Shown: positions 38,554-50,440 of the stretch, in pieces
Layout: every line of letters starts with the position of its first letter
Numbering within the stretch: the stretch's first letter is position 1
NCBI GenBank assembly: GCA_036850595.1
Contig: CM072160.1
Span: forward strand, 5,349,773-5,413,772
Direction: 5' to 3'
Source: Rhyacichthys aspro
Lineage: Eukaryota; Chordata; Actinopteri; Gobiiformes; Rhyacichthyidae
Length of the DNA: 64,000 nt
Position numbers and translations under genes: made by a program
The notes under the pieces: generated by a model
What the model saw: only the letters and a program-made list of their open reading frames with translations
The model's database searches: none
Told to the model about the DNA's origin: nothing

Positions 38554-38573
38554 AAGGAGAATAGGAGGGTTAA

Positions 38574-41500
38574 TGTCTGACAAATGACAACAGAGAACAT
38601 TTGTCAGACAGAAATGTGCATAGATGATTAAGATATAAGATATGCACCTCCACAGTCTGTTTATGTTGTGTGCTGCAGCTTAAAAAGCTGTGGCCGTCAT
38701 CCCAACATAAGGTAAGCAGTAAACATCAACATCCTTCACAATGAGCCATGCATTAACTCAGACATTAATGCCACTGAGCCTCCTCCAGCAGCAGTGACAC
38801 ATCGACTTGGTGTGTTGCATCAGCCTCGCAATGACACACAATGAGGGGATGCACAGTTGTTGAACAGGGCTTGAATTTATACTGCTGTATTGTATCTGAA
38901 AGTCAAAGAATCACTGATGGTGGGGATTTTTAACCAGTGTCATAGTGAACGTGGACAATATGACAACAGTCACTGTAAAAAAGGACCTGACACGGTGGAG
39001 TACAGTGGAGTAAACAGTATGTCTGCACCAAACTGAAAAATGAGGACCAAGAAAAATGTAATAAATGGAAACTTTTATGTCTTTTTGAATATTAAGTTAA
39101 TAAATAAATAAATACCCTATTTAAGGTTACAGTGTACACATCCAAAACCATGACTTTATTTTGTCAAGATGTCATCCAGTTGGATAATTATCTGATGCAC
39201 AAGTCTTTCTTGTTTCATGCCATGTCAGTGAAGCGTGGTTACACACAGGTGCATTGGGAGGCTCACTTTTCTCAATCCAATAACAGAAATATGTTCTGAT
39301 AAAACCATTGCTTCTCTGGAAAACAAAGCCAAAAACCAATAACAGTGCAAAGCCCTTAATGCAGGTCTATTGATTTAAAAAGTGCTGGATTTGGTGTCGG
39401 CCAATCAGCTGCATTTTTCTGGTTGTTTATTGTGGAACATATAATCCAGACACTTTTCTCATCATTACATTAAGCATCATATACATCTCTATATCATAGC
39501 CATTTGAGATGGGATATATATACTGATTTATAGATGTTATGCTCAAATGAATTAAAAGAGAAACAGCACAGAACATGTGATGCAAAACAATATACAGATG
39601 AACTCAGAAGTAAAATAAATCTATAAAGTTGTCACTTCACTGAAATCATTACTGTGAATGTGGGGGACTCATTAGCTCCAAGTGTTTAGCTTCCACTTGA
39701 TCAACCTTCTCTGTGAAAGTATATATGCTTTAATTAAAGAATATGTAAGTAAACACCAGAGCCAGGAGAGCCGTATGAGAGCCATGTAGCAGAATGCACT
39801 CACTGAACTGAATTATAATCTATGGTTTCCTCCAACTGACCATTTGTTTTACAGTAGCTGCATTGCAAAATATGTGATATAGACTTATATGAATAACAGA
39901 ATTGACTCATTTATCGAGAGGTTTTCCAAACCAATGTAGCTCAAAGTGAAAACACTGTTTATCACACAACACTTGAGCATATGGCTGTCTCTGCAGGGGT
40001 TGGCCACGGAAATCTGGCAAATACACAAACTGGAGTTGAATCAGGCCTGATTCCCTGTTGAGACTATGGTTAAGTGCAATTAATTTTGGTGTAAAACATT
40101 CTCTGGAGAAAACATTTTCCATAAGGTTGCCATTTCCTTAATCATTTACTAAATGATATAGAATCAATGATTGCTTATTGATGAACTTGTCTACTTTCCT
40201 CAATCCATCCATTTATCCAACCATCTTCATTTTTTACATTCATCTAAGATCCAGACTGCAGTCCAAACAAACATACCCAGACACCTCCACCTGCTCCACA
40301 GACTCCTACCTGAGCCTCAACTTAATTCAACATGCTCAAACAAGCCACACTCTATGATTTCATTTACACTTCATTAGTACATATTACAGTAAACCAGATC
40401 TCTTTCTATGTTCAGTTAATCCAGCTGCAGAAAGCCCCTTGTCTCTTCAGTTTTCCAGTAATTAGTTAATTGCTGCTGTAGGAAAAGAGGACGTCAGAGT
40501 GTAGCCTGTGCCAGGCGCTGATGCACGAGTGCCAGCTCGGCTCTGGCTCGTGGTCAGACCTAAGGTTGGGTGAAGGGGGCATAAGGACATTAACCAGTCA
40601 ATGAGATGGCAAATATGAACAATGGAGAACATGAAATTCATATTATGTAAATGGTGGGAATGGTAAAGCATAATAAACGGTGCGAACAATGAAATAAATG
40701 AGCCGTTTTTGCCGATGAGTTGTTTAGAGACAACAGCTGCTTGTGTGTGTGGAGAATGTCTAATAGCTGCAGGTCTCAGGAGGAGTGAAAAACAAGTGAA
40801 AAATACACAAAACCCCCAGCATTTCTTTGAGAGTGAAGGTGAACACAAACTCAAGAGACTGGATGACTTTGTGTCGAAGTGAGGAGGAAAGAGTTAGTAA
40901 ACCCACTGTTGACTTTGCATTCATAGATTTGGAGAAAAAATAAAAGACTTTTAAGACTTGTCAGGTTTATGGTGAGAGGAGGAGACAGAACTATAGACTA
41001 TAAACATTCAGTACTGCTTCAGTGTGACAAAAACTGCAGACAAACCACTCTAAGTGCTTTTAAATCCTCCTTTACGGGTCATTTCAAGGCAGGTGATGGT
41101 TTTAGTGGCATGAGAGAGGTATGTCCTGAAAACAACACCGGGACACATTTCCTACTGTCTTAGATTGAGATTTTTATATTTTTGTTAACATTGATGGCAC
41201 TATTGAGCATAATATGTTCATATATTGCAATTAAAACTAAAAACTAGTACATTGTTCTGTGTTTAATGGTTTAAAAACAAAACAATCATAACCTCCTTTC
41301 TATTGTGATGTAAGCAAATGTGTAAAAGCCCACACCAAACTTTAAAAATATGCTTTTAATATTTTATAACACCCTCACAATAACCATGAAAGAAGCAAAT
41401 GGTTGAATACTTGCTGCTTTTGATCCTAAAATCAAACTGATTGCTGCCAGTGATGAAGCACAGTAATGAGACGCCGCAGAGAAAAGGTGTTGGGATAAAA

Positions 41501-41687
41501 ACTGTAATTTCTACGATAATAACATGAACTGAATGAAAGTGACATGAAAATTGCCTGAACTCAATGTCTTGACAAGTCCATTCATTGATCTTTGTCCCGT
41601 TGGGGGTCACAGGTCACAAACTGGACAATGGCCCCCAAACTGCCGCTCACTCATTGAGAAAAAGCGTAAAAATAAAACTGACCCAAT
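38574..41687. other. 3.1-kb unannotated stretch
   Basis: AT-rich sequence. The 130-codon minus frame at 40462-40854 has no recognised domain. The interval 40565-40735 (CATTAACCAGTCAATGAGAT, TTCATATTATGTAAATGG) looks like a candidate regulatory element by composition only. Confidence 0.35.
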
Positions 41688-41916
41688 CCATCTGTTACGC
41701 GCTTCATGTGGATATGCTGTTGCTCTCTATTTCGTGTAGTTTTAATTCAGCTTTTCGGTTCAGTTGTTCCCTCCCCATCTCTCCTTTTGGGTTATTTTGT
41801 GAGTATATTTGTGTTCAATAAATCATTGTTTAACTTACTCCAGCCGTTGTCCATCTTTTATGTTATGTGTCCCTTTCACACCCTCGACCTTTTGCCATAG
41901 GGACCGTAACACCATC
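41688..41916 (+). mobile_element. Solo LTR with 5-bp target duplication
   Basis: The 219-bp unit 41693-41911 begins TGTTACG and ends CGTAACA, a perfect 7-bp terminal inverted repeat of the TG...CA type used by LTR retrotransposons. It is bordered by CCATC on both sides (41688-41692 and 41912-41916), a perfect 5-bp target duplication as made by Ty3/gypsy and some other integrases. An AATAAA signal at 41817-41822 fits the R region and sets the plus orientation. No internal region, primer site or polypurine tract is attached, so this is what remains after recombination between two LTRs. Confidence 0.9.
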
Positions 41917-44900
41917 CCATAAGTAACACAGATGGGTCGACAATGGAGTCTACAACATGCAATTCAACAAAGAGCACCTTGAGCTAAGTTAATGACAAAA
42001 ACCCCTGCAACCATCTCTGTAATGTTTTAGCGAGGAAGTGTGCAAACAAACACGAGAAATAGCTTCTGTTTCCTCCTGAAGCTAGGTCAAAGGTCAAACA
42101 GTCCCATGAAAGAAACAACACAGTGTGATTAAGAGTCTGTGCTGCTCTCTGTCTGGTGGGACTGCACAGCATGGCTCCTCTCCTGCTGTTCAGCTCTAAT
42201 CTGTTTCATCTCTCTGGGTCTTGTTTCTCTGTCTAACCCCAGTTTAAAGTCCTGACATCTCCTCTTTCTTTTCTGTACTCCCTTCTCCTTTATTTATTCA
42301 CTTCACAGTCTCTATTACATAGCCCGTGTCCAGCACTTCCACTTCATTGTTCTGTCCGTCTCACTCTCTCGACATCCTTACTCGAAAGCAGGGGATTGCT
42401 CTCGCCCAGTGATTTACAACACAGCAACTTAAATTAGGGCTGAAACCAATTGGACCGGAGTGAATGCTGGACAAAACCCTGATTGACAAAACCTTCCCTC
42501 ATCACCGCCTTCCTTTTTCCTCTTTTCCACCTTTTCATCAGACTTTTCAGTCACTGGAAAGGTCAATACCTGGGTGCACAAGTTCAGCTGAAATGCATTT
42601 GAACAATCTATTGAGAAATCTTTAGAGAGTCTATTGAGCCCTGGGTTCATTGCTACAGTATAGTTAGGCCTTGACAAGGTGTCACATGTTGGTAAAGAAG
42701 CAGATGATGCTATAAAGATCCAGGTGGTAGAAGAAAATACTTGTGAAATGGGAAAATTAGTTAGGCTTGCAAAGCTATGACTCAAGTAGACAAAAGATAA
42801 ATGAGTTTATCATAAAGAAACATCTGCGCACAGACAAGCAGAAAATACTGATGAATGACAAACAGGAAACCTGCATGTTTTAAAGTTTTTTAGACTCAAA
42901 ACCAAAATGAAACCATAAAAGGGTTTTTTTATGTTAAAATCGATAGATCTTTGGCATCAGAATGGGGTTCACCACAATTATTTTGCAACTTCTTTCCTCC
43001 CATTGGCTAAAGGCTTCTGGTATCGTACATAAAAAGTTAACATGTACATGTTTATTGTAAAAATCCACTCTGAAGCAGAGTCACATGACTAAAGTAGACT
43101 TAATCCTGATTCAAAAGACAAATGGTGGATGTTAATGTTAATGTGGAGCTGGATTCTGGGTTGAATTGAACACTAGAGACAAATTGTAGCCTGTGGCAGA
43201 AGACTGACTGGGGACATATGGAGCTTTATAAGAGGACAGGATCAAGGTCTGCTCTGAGAGGACAGACATCATTGCTCAAACACAAACTCACTCTGTCACT
43301 GGCCTCCTTTCAAATAATGTAAATATCTCTGCTAAAGGAAGCATAACCACACAAGATCAGACCTGATACAGAATCCTGGAGTTCTCTTGACAGAAGTAAA
43401 AGCCAAACTCATTTCTATTATCAGGTGATTTAATGTTCATTTCCTCCATTATGAACGGTGATCAGCTCACCATCTGCTCTGCTACACTGTGGATCAGCTC
43501 TGCACAAGTGTTGTGATCTGATGTGATCAGACAGGTGTGGAAAATGTGTAGGACGTAAAACAGTCCGGCTCCAAAATAACACAAGAGGTCAGTAGTTTTT
43601 ATGATTCTGCAAAGACAGCAAACTTACACATAATGCAAATGCAGAGTCTAGCAGCAACAGTGTTCCTGTAGCCCTGTGTATCAGGACTGACAGAGATAAG
43701 AAAGATAATGATGATAACAGACAATAGTAGATGTAAAAGTATAACCAAATATAAATGAAAACCATGAAACTGATTCATGGATAAAACAGATAAGAGTACA
43801 CATTTGTATCAACATATGTTGTTGTTGTCTTAAATAAAATAAGAATTGCTCACATTTCCAATTTTACAATAATACAAAATAATATAAAATTGACATCTTG
43901 ATAATTCAAAGTCATTTTAGGTTTTATCGATGGTTTCTGCATCATTTGACTACATTTATTATAACTCAGTGATGAACTGAAAAGCTGCTGTCAATAATCA
44001 ACCAGCTGTGTCAAGTCTATTAAAATTCACTTCTGCTCATCACTGTTTGTCAGATAAATAACCTTCACAGAAATAAAAGTCTCTATCAGTATTAATAAAC
44101 TCTAAAACGGTGCTCTTTGAGAACAAGATGCTTGTGCTTTCATCATTCAACATTAATTTACTGCTGTCAGAAACTGAAATGCCCCAATTTCATCAAAACA
44201 TATTAAATGTCATTTTGGAGTCACGTTTCATACTTAAATCTGATTGTTTCTGGGTAAATCAAGATCTCAGAGGCATGAATGATGACATTACCTGTCATCC
44301 AATCTTCTAAAAATAGACACACAATGCAATGCTCTGCAATGACACAATAAAGTAATAAAGTTGTTATGTGTGTGTATAGAGCTCTGGACGTCATGTGACT
44401 TAGTGCGATCTATTGGCCATAATCGTTCAAGACATGTTCAGTGCCAAAGTAGATCTTAAACAAACTGACTTGATTAAGCACTGTAATTCAACAGTTATAG
44501 AGCTAAATTTAAATAAATCAATTTCCCTGAGCCTTATCCTGCACCAGCAAGAGTCTAAACCGATCACATAAACCTGCAGCTCACAGACTATTAGCTCTGT
44601 CCAGCTGTTTATCTGTAGCTGCTACACTCCAGACACACAAAAGCAACAAGACATTTAAACATCTCCAAAGCTGTAGCGCTATACATTTAAAATAACGAGA
44701 GAACAAAAGGAGTTGTATGTTAATGTTCCCTACTTGAAGTGGTTACACAGCAGAGTTAAGTTTGGTCCCAATCACTGCGTTTTTTTAGTTTTTTCTTAGA
44801 TTGCCTATATTGGGGTTTTTTTTTTGTAACACACACTCTTCTCTGCAGTATTTCTGGAGTCCACCGCACAACAACTATCTACAATGTCACAGAAAGCAAA

Positions 44901-44998
44901 GGCATTAGCCTCTTTAGCTCGTGTGCTACACAAAAATGGTGTATAAATGCCATGTTCACTGTATTTTCTGCATGTTTGTGTCTATTCTTTAGTCGTGT
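41917..44998. other. 3.1-kb unannotated stretch
   Basis: AT-rich sequence with one 118-codon minus frame (42429-42785) that I do not recognise. No RNA gene or mobile element is seen. Confidence 0.4.
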
Positions 44999-45044
44999 GC
45001 CTTTGTGGTAGACATACTTTTATATACATGTCTACCACAAAAGC
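44999..45044. repeat. Short perfect hairpin
   Basis: TTTGTGGTAGACAT (45002-45015) and its exact complement ATGTCTACCACAAA (45028-45041) enclose a 12-nt loop. With one mismatch the stem continues for two more pairs, giving about 17 pairs. It is too short for a normal microRNA precursor. It may be a remnant of a transposon terminus pair or a cruciform. Confidence 0.85.
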
Positions 45045-45567
45045 CGGCCGAAGCTGAAGGGAAACCATGGGCTTTCCACATCATAAATACTTAAATCTGA
45101 ACAAAAGAAGAGCGCCAACACTTTGAGAGAGAATACAGATTCTCAGATAATACTCTGTGCCACTTCAACATGTGTCCTTCAAATAGTTCTTTTTGAATGT
45201 ATTAATGAAAGTGTGAAGACTTATTATGGACTGATGGGGATGCTAGACACTTGAAAGTCATTTGCAACTGGCAGAAAAACACTCAGAAGACCTCTTAACC
45301 TCGCTTTGACAAAGACATGTGAATAGTTCAGTGCTATTTGAAAGACGGAATAACCTAGAATAAGACATGCATAAGACAATCCAGCTACTTCTTAAAATCA
45401 CATACTTATCAGACACACAAATGAGCAATTAATAATCTTCACAATGTGGGGAAAATTTCATGTTGTGTGTAGCTCCAAATGTATTTAAAAAGGACACACT
45501 CGATACGAAAATCTTATCACTAATTATCTGCACAAGGAAGGATGCAACCTCGACTGGGAAACTTTAA
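45045..45567. other. Unannotated sequence
   Basis: AT-rich sequence between the hairpin and the coding-like fragment. I see nothing recognisable. Confidence 0.35.
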
Positions 45568-45762
45568 ATGCATTTTTTCAGCAAGATATTTGAGCTGATC
45601 CCGGATCGACGTGACTTTTTCAAGGAACCAAAGAGAAAGAGGTTCAAGGCCAAGGATGGAGAGATTGAAACTTGTGTCAGAACCAATGCTGAGCTGAATA
45701 CAAAGGAGCATCAGAGTCTTCTGTTAGTGTCATATCCACACTTATGGCCAGACAAAAAATGA
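45568..45762 (+). CDS. Coding-like fragment, possible terminal exon or transposon relic
   Basis: An open frame starts at ATG 45568 (directly preceded by in-frame TAA) and stops at TGA 45760-45762. A good acceptor, CATTTTTTCAG (AG at 45580-45581), sits near its start, so it could instead be a terminal exon of 59 codons. The peptide is strongly charged: FELIPDRRDFFKEPKRKRF near the start, a central lysine/glutamate-rich part and PHLWPDKK at the end. I recognise no family. It ends 35 bp before a deleted hAT-like copy, so a relic of a transposase or captured gene piece is possible. There is no upstream exon that I can connect to it. Confidence 0.25.
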   Translation: MHFFSKIFELIPDRRDFFKEPKRKRFKAKDGEIETCVRTNAELNTKEHQSLLLVSYPHLWPDKK

Positions 45763-45796
45763 AGGCTGGTTGGAATGGCGTTTGTTGTAAAGTATG

Positions 45797-45998
45797 GCTA
45801 GCTAGCACAGCACAGACCTCTTCTCACAATATCCAGCTTTTTGTGAAAGGCCTAAGTGGATATAATATGGCATAAAGAGAACAGAGAATAGAGAATAATT
45901 TTGACATATTTATGAAAATAAAATAAAAATAAATGTCCCTTTCTGAGCATGTTTAGACCAGCAGAGAAGGTCTTGCTCCCCCTGACGGCCCACCGCTG
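45797..45998 (+). mobile_element. Deleted hAT-like element, copy 3
   Basis: The sequence matches the two 663-bp copies but begins inside the element at GGCTAGCTAGCAC, so the left terminus is missing. After GTGAAAGGCC it jumps to TAAGTGGAT, removing about 370 bp of internal sequence, and then continues to the right end CGGCCCACCGCTG. Without the left end no target duplication can be seen. Confidence 0.88.
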
Positions 45999-46009
45999 CC
46001 ACTGACACT

Positions 46010-46200
46010 CCTTCCCTCTATAAGGCTACGCAGCCTCAAAGAAACAACAACAACAAGGCTAGAACACAGCTTGTTCCCAGACTCTAAGACTGAAGGACTC
46101 CTGCCCAGTGCCCTCAGTATACACTGCTGGGTCTGAGTAACACATTTGTTCACTCAAGTCTTGCACAAGAAAATGACAATAAAATCCCTTGTAAAACCTG
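46010..46200 (+). repeat. Probable LINE 3-prime end remnant
   Basis: The stretch contains CACAGCTTGTTCCCAGACTC, then CCTCAGTATACACTGCTGGG, and ends TTGCACAAGAAAATGACAAT followed by AAA (AATAAA at 46178-46183). This order resembles the 3-prime tail of CR1/Rex/L2-like LINEs in fish, where ACAGCTTCTTCCC and GCACAATGACAATAAA recur. I judge this from memory. No reverse transcriptase is present. Confidence 0.45.
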
Positions 46201-48321
46201 GTAAACATGTAATATTAAGTAAAAAAAAAAAACATGTAAGGCAAGAACCATGACGTATGACAAAACTATATCCTGCAATTTGAATGAGACCAATGTCATT
46301 TTAGACGAACAAAGATACACATTTTATGCTGATATGTGAAACAGTTCTAGCCACTTTTCCACTGTGGCAACCAAAAACTGGTCCTGGTCTAGTCCCTTTG
46401 TGGCCCCAAGAACAACCTATTAAAGTAAAGGACATTCAACCAGAGAGTGGACTTTCAACAACCACCCACACAACCAGCCAGCTATCCGTCCAATGTTCAC
46501 CCATCACAGCACATAAAAGACTTCTGATTTGCATTTAGAGAGAGTCCAGGCTGAGTTTCTTTGGACGTTAGAAGGAGAGAAGAAACACAAAGTCACTTCA
46601 CCAGATGAACTCTGTCACTGAGTGTCTCTCCTGCAGCAAAAGTCTCACTGGGCACAGGGCTACTCTGGACAACTGACCCCGAGTCAAGTCTGTCACCAGC
46701 CCTGACACAGAGAAACCAGCACTAGCTCACATGCACTCACAGATAATGGCACATTATTAACGAGGCACAGCATTTTAGGAGTCAGGATAAAAAGAGGTCA
46801 CTGGACAAAGTGGAGAAGTGCAGAGGGAGAAGCTGAAGGTCTCCAGGTTTGTACTTTGGAAGAAAACACAGCACAGAAAGACAAAGACAATGTTTCATGA
46901 CTTTTAGAATTTAGATGAAGCCCAGCATTAATAATAATAATTAAAAAAAGCAGTGGAATTAAAGTTTGGACTTTAATTTTGCTGCATCATAAAATTGTAA
47001 GAAAAGGTTAAATTTACAAAGAATTGAATGCAGCTAATAAAGAATATAATTTTTAACTAATAAACAAGCAGATTAGACAAGCACAGGTAAAGTGTGTTTC
47101 TGTTCTTCAAACAAAACAACAAAACATTTGTATTTGTACTAGAAAAGTTGCTGTTTAAAAGGAAAACATCCTTTGTGAAATAAAAGCAAGGACAGATACA
47201 AATGAAATTTACACACTCAGGGTTGAGTTAATGTGGGCGGTTGTGAATATTGTGAAGCTTAACTTGAAGAGTACATTAAGAGCTGTAACAAATCAATTAA
47301 ACAACAAAAACAAAACAGCCTCCTTTGACTCACAAGGTTAATAAATCAAAGTGAGATGAGTAATTGCTGACATTATTCTCCACAGGAGGAATGAGAGGGG
47401 ATTTTTATTATCACTGGTGTTCATGTACCAGCTTCTGAAACCAATGGAGCAAATGTTGGTCTTCCAAGGTGACAACCATAAGGAAGATGACAAGCAGTGC
47501 TGAATCAAAACAATAACAAGGCTTTTATGTGGCCTGACGATTGAGAGTCTCTTCACTCTTATAGAAAATACAATCCCCTGATTTATGGTTCCCTTCTTTG
47601 TGGTTATTCACCTTCATTTAATAAAACCACCGCAATGTCACACAGCTTTCCTTCCTCCAAACAAACACTGATTGATGGGTCATTTACACTGTCAGGGAGG
47701 GCTTCTGTTTATTAATGCTGGAGGAATACAGCCTTAATATAGTCTAACACATTTTTGGCATTGAAAATTATGTCTAAAATGGGGAAATTATTTCATAACC
47801 AGAAGGTCTGCCAGCTTTAAAGCAGTTAGAGGGGGTAAAATAACACAAGGGAAATACATTCACAAACGACCAGAATTGGTTATGATTTGTTACAATGATT
47901 AGGTAATGATGAGAGGAGTGGACAAAAGATGGGACCCTTAGGACTGATTCACAACAATTTATAATTAATGACACATCAATGACCCAGTGAGACTGTGCTT
48001 TGTGTTGCTATGTATAAATATAACATGTACAAAAATAAAGTTACATATAAAAGTTATTTAGGTCATTTACATTGATCATTTGAGAGAGACTATTATAATG
48101 TCTTCATTTACATTTTAGTATTGCTTTCCAAATTTACCCTAATGTGCTCCATACATGCTGCAGTAAAGTCTTATAAAACTGAAACAAAATGAGTTCAAAT
48201 AAATCAGATAACAGGGCTGTCAATGACAGAGAGCAGCAACAGTTGACAGCTTTCATGTGACAAAGATAAGACTTGAATATGTCCTGCTTATCTCATGTGA
48301 ACAATGATTTGTCTTTTGTAG
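46201..48321. other. 2.1-kb unannotated stretch
   Basis: AT-rich sequence with a poly-A run near 46220-46231. A plus frame at 46326-46538 is open but not recognised. No other feature is supported. Confidence 0.4.
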
Positions 48322-48426
48322 AAAACTGAGCACAAATCCAGGTCATTCATTGAAAATAATGAAGTCACTTGTGAAACAAGCGCTGGTCCTGACTCACCTT
48401 CAGTTGATAACTCTCTGAATGAGAAG
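48322..48426 (+). CDS. Candidate 105-bp internal exon, phase 0
   Basis: A strong acceptor (GATTTGTCTTTTGTAG, AG at 48320-48321) and a strong donor (GAGAAG|GTAAGAC, GT at 48427-48428) enclose exactly 35 codons that are open in the frame set by both sites. The peptide starts KTEHKSRSFIENNEVT and ends DSPSVDNSLNEK: hydrophilic, rich in Ser, Asn and Glu, and typical of a disordered protein segment. I recognise no family. I found no partner exons in the window, which would fit a gene with very long introns. Pseudo-exons with this quality do occur by chance in tens of kilobases, so this is a candidate only. Confidence 0.3.
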
Positions 48427-50269
48427 GTAAGACAAAAGACTGGACGTGACAAATGTATCTAAGTCTCTGTCTGTGATTTAAACCCAGTGGACAGTTCTCC
48501 ATTGTTCCACATGGTCTTTCAGAACCACATTCCCTTTATATTTGCTCAGTTTTGTTTTTCAGGTTTCTCATTTACTTCAATCACTTTATCTACACCCCTC
48601 TATTGCCTTTGTCCAGCTCCCATTTGGCTGAGTTTATCAGGTCTACACCATATTTCCACCATTGTACTTTTGGAGAAAGGTAATTTTCTTCACAGATTAC
48701 AAAGTTGTGTTAAATAACAGCACTTGTTCAAACTCAGTTTTCACTGCTATATTTTTTCCCTTCACCATTAAAAAAAAACCAATACAACAACCAATAGCAT
48801 TTTCATTTGATCTCTCACCTTTGTCTCTTGGTAACTGTAGTTCTCACTCTTTCCCCTCTCTTTTTGTCTTTTTGTCATCTCACATGGCGTCCTGACTCCC
48901 TGAGAGCAACACTCACCTAGAAGCACCTAATCTTGTTTCTCTTCATGGTGCCTCTTGAACACTACGACCATATACAGTACACAACACCTCCTCTCTGTGT
49001 GTGATCTCATTATCTCAGTGTGACAGAGCATTGGAGTGAACCTGGAGACTGACAGAGGCCTCCAATATCTCCAAGTGTCCATTTAGAAGAGGAATATCCC
49101 TCACTCTTCATTGTCAAAGTCAAAGCAGCACAATCTCAGTCATTCTTTAATTTAACAGAGTGATATTTTTAGCGCTGGAAGGCTCACCGACCTCCCCTGT
49201 TTCCTCCTCACCTTCCTGTTATTTCTGCTCTCCGCTGCTGCTCAAAATGATATTTTGTCATTTCAATTCACATTATTCAAATATATTCATAAATATTTAT
49301 AACAAGGTCTGGGAAAGGAAGAGAAGGGGAAGGTGTGATGGCGGCCAGAGGAGACTTTTTACTCCCACATCTCTGGTCATGGAAATTATTCAACACAACA
49401 TCTGAATAACAATTACTGACTACAAATGAGTGACAGCAACAGAGACAGGAAGATACTGACACAAAGTAGTTACTCAGATATAATCAATACATTTCAATTC
49501 AATAAAAAATGTGACTTGTCAACAGGCTGCACATGCTGTAGACAGGGGTCAAGAGAAAACTACCAGCACAGTGTTACAGGTGTGTCCTGTGCTGAAAACG
49601 TTAATTATGTAGCTCCAGGGAGTTATGCAAATTTAAAATAGGAACAAAAAGAAATGTCTGGTTGACTGGGTTGAGACGCCCTAATGTTACAAACATGCTC
49701 CTGTTGACATGGCAGTTGTCCCATGCCCCTGATATTTTCTTACCTTTTACCATCTCCTGAAACTCATGAATTTAACATTTGTTTTACAGCAAATGTCACA
49801 GTGTGTGTCTGATTATCCAGAACAATGACATATAAAAAGTCTATGCCAGAGACAGACTGACATTTGAACAACGAGAACACTTTCAATTCTGGTACAAAGT
49901 GCAGCGGTGAAATGAAACATTATTAGTCTCTGCGTGAACTACATCTCAGACGATAAAACTACATCTGATAAAATGAAGGGCCAAATCCTCACGTGGCCCT
50001 GGTTTGCTGACATACAAGAGAAGGAAGCTTGTGTTGTCCAAATTTTAAAATGAGCATATTTAATCCACTGGTCAGGAAGACAGGCCTTATACATAAATAT
50101 GTGAACTTGGTTTGGGTGACAATACTATTTTTTCCCCTCATTTTCTTCTTAATGTTCTTATTTTAATACATGTTTAGTTAAATAGTCATGCCAGCCATTT
50201 ACAACACATCTGTGAACTTTCACTGAAAAGCAGGAGATGTAAGCTGAGGTATATTTCTTTTATTTCTAG
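48427..50269. other. Unannotated sequence
   Basis: AT-rich sequence with pyrimidine-rich parts near 48540-48900. An octamer ATGCAAAT occurs at 49625-49632. No gene is recognised. Confidence 0.35.
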
Positions 50270-50440
50270 TGATTTCTGAAAGAGAGCTCTAATCTGAATC
50301 CAGAGCTAGTTGCCCGAGGGATGCAAATAAAACATTAAAACAGACATTTATGGAGGTGTGAAACTAATAATTAATTCATTAGTAATAAATGCAATCACAG
50401 TTAATTAAATAATGCTAATAACTGTGTTAGGGACAAACAC
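50270..50440. promoter_or_regulatory. Candidate enhancer-like element with POU octamer and homeodomain cores
   Basis: A perfect POU octamer ATGCAAAT (50321-50328) is followed by two TAATTAA cores (50368-50374 and 50402-50408) and further ATTAG/TAAT words within about 100 bp. Such clustering is typical of developmental enhancers in vertebrates. AT-rich DNA gives such words by chance, and conservation is not tested. Confidence 0.25.

Larger units (their letters stand above)
36941..38573 (-). mobile_element. Decayed, internally deleted piggyBac element
   Basis: The element body is 36945-38569 (1,625 bp). It is flanked on both sides by TTAA (36941-36944 and 38570-38573), the canonical piggyBac target. 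The ends are inverted repeats: CCCTCCTATTCTCCT on the left and its exact complement on the right (38555-38569). Three 17-bp palindromes of the form GGGGTCAANNTGACCCC lie near the termini. The minus strand carries a truncated and frameshifted piggyBac transposase. Full-length relatives are usually about 2.5 kb or more, so the 5-prime half of the gene is lost. The copy cannot move by itself but keeps both ends. Confidence 0.95.
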
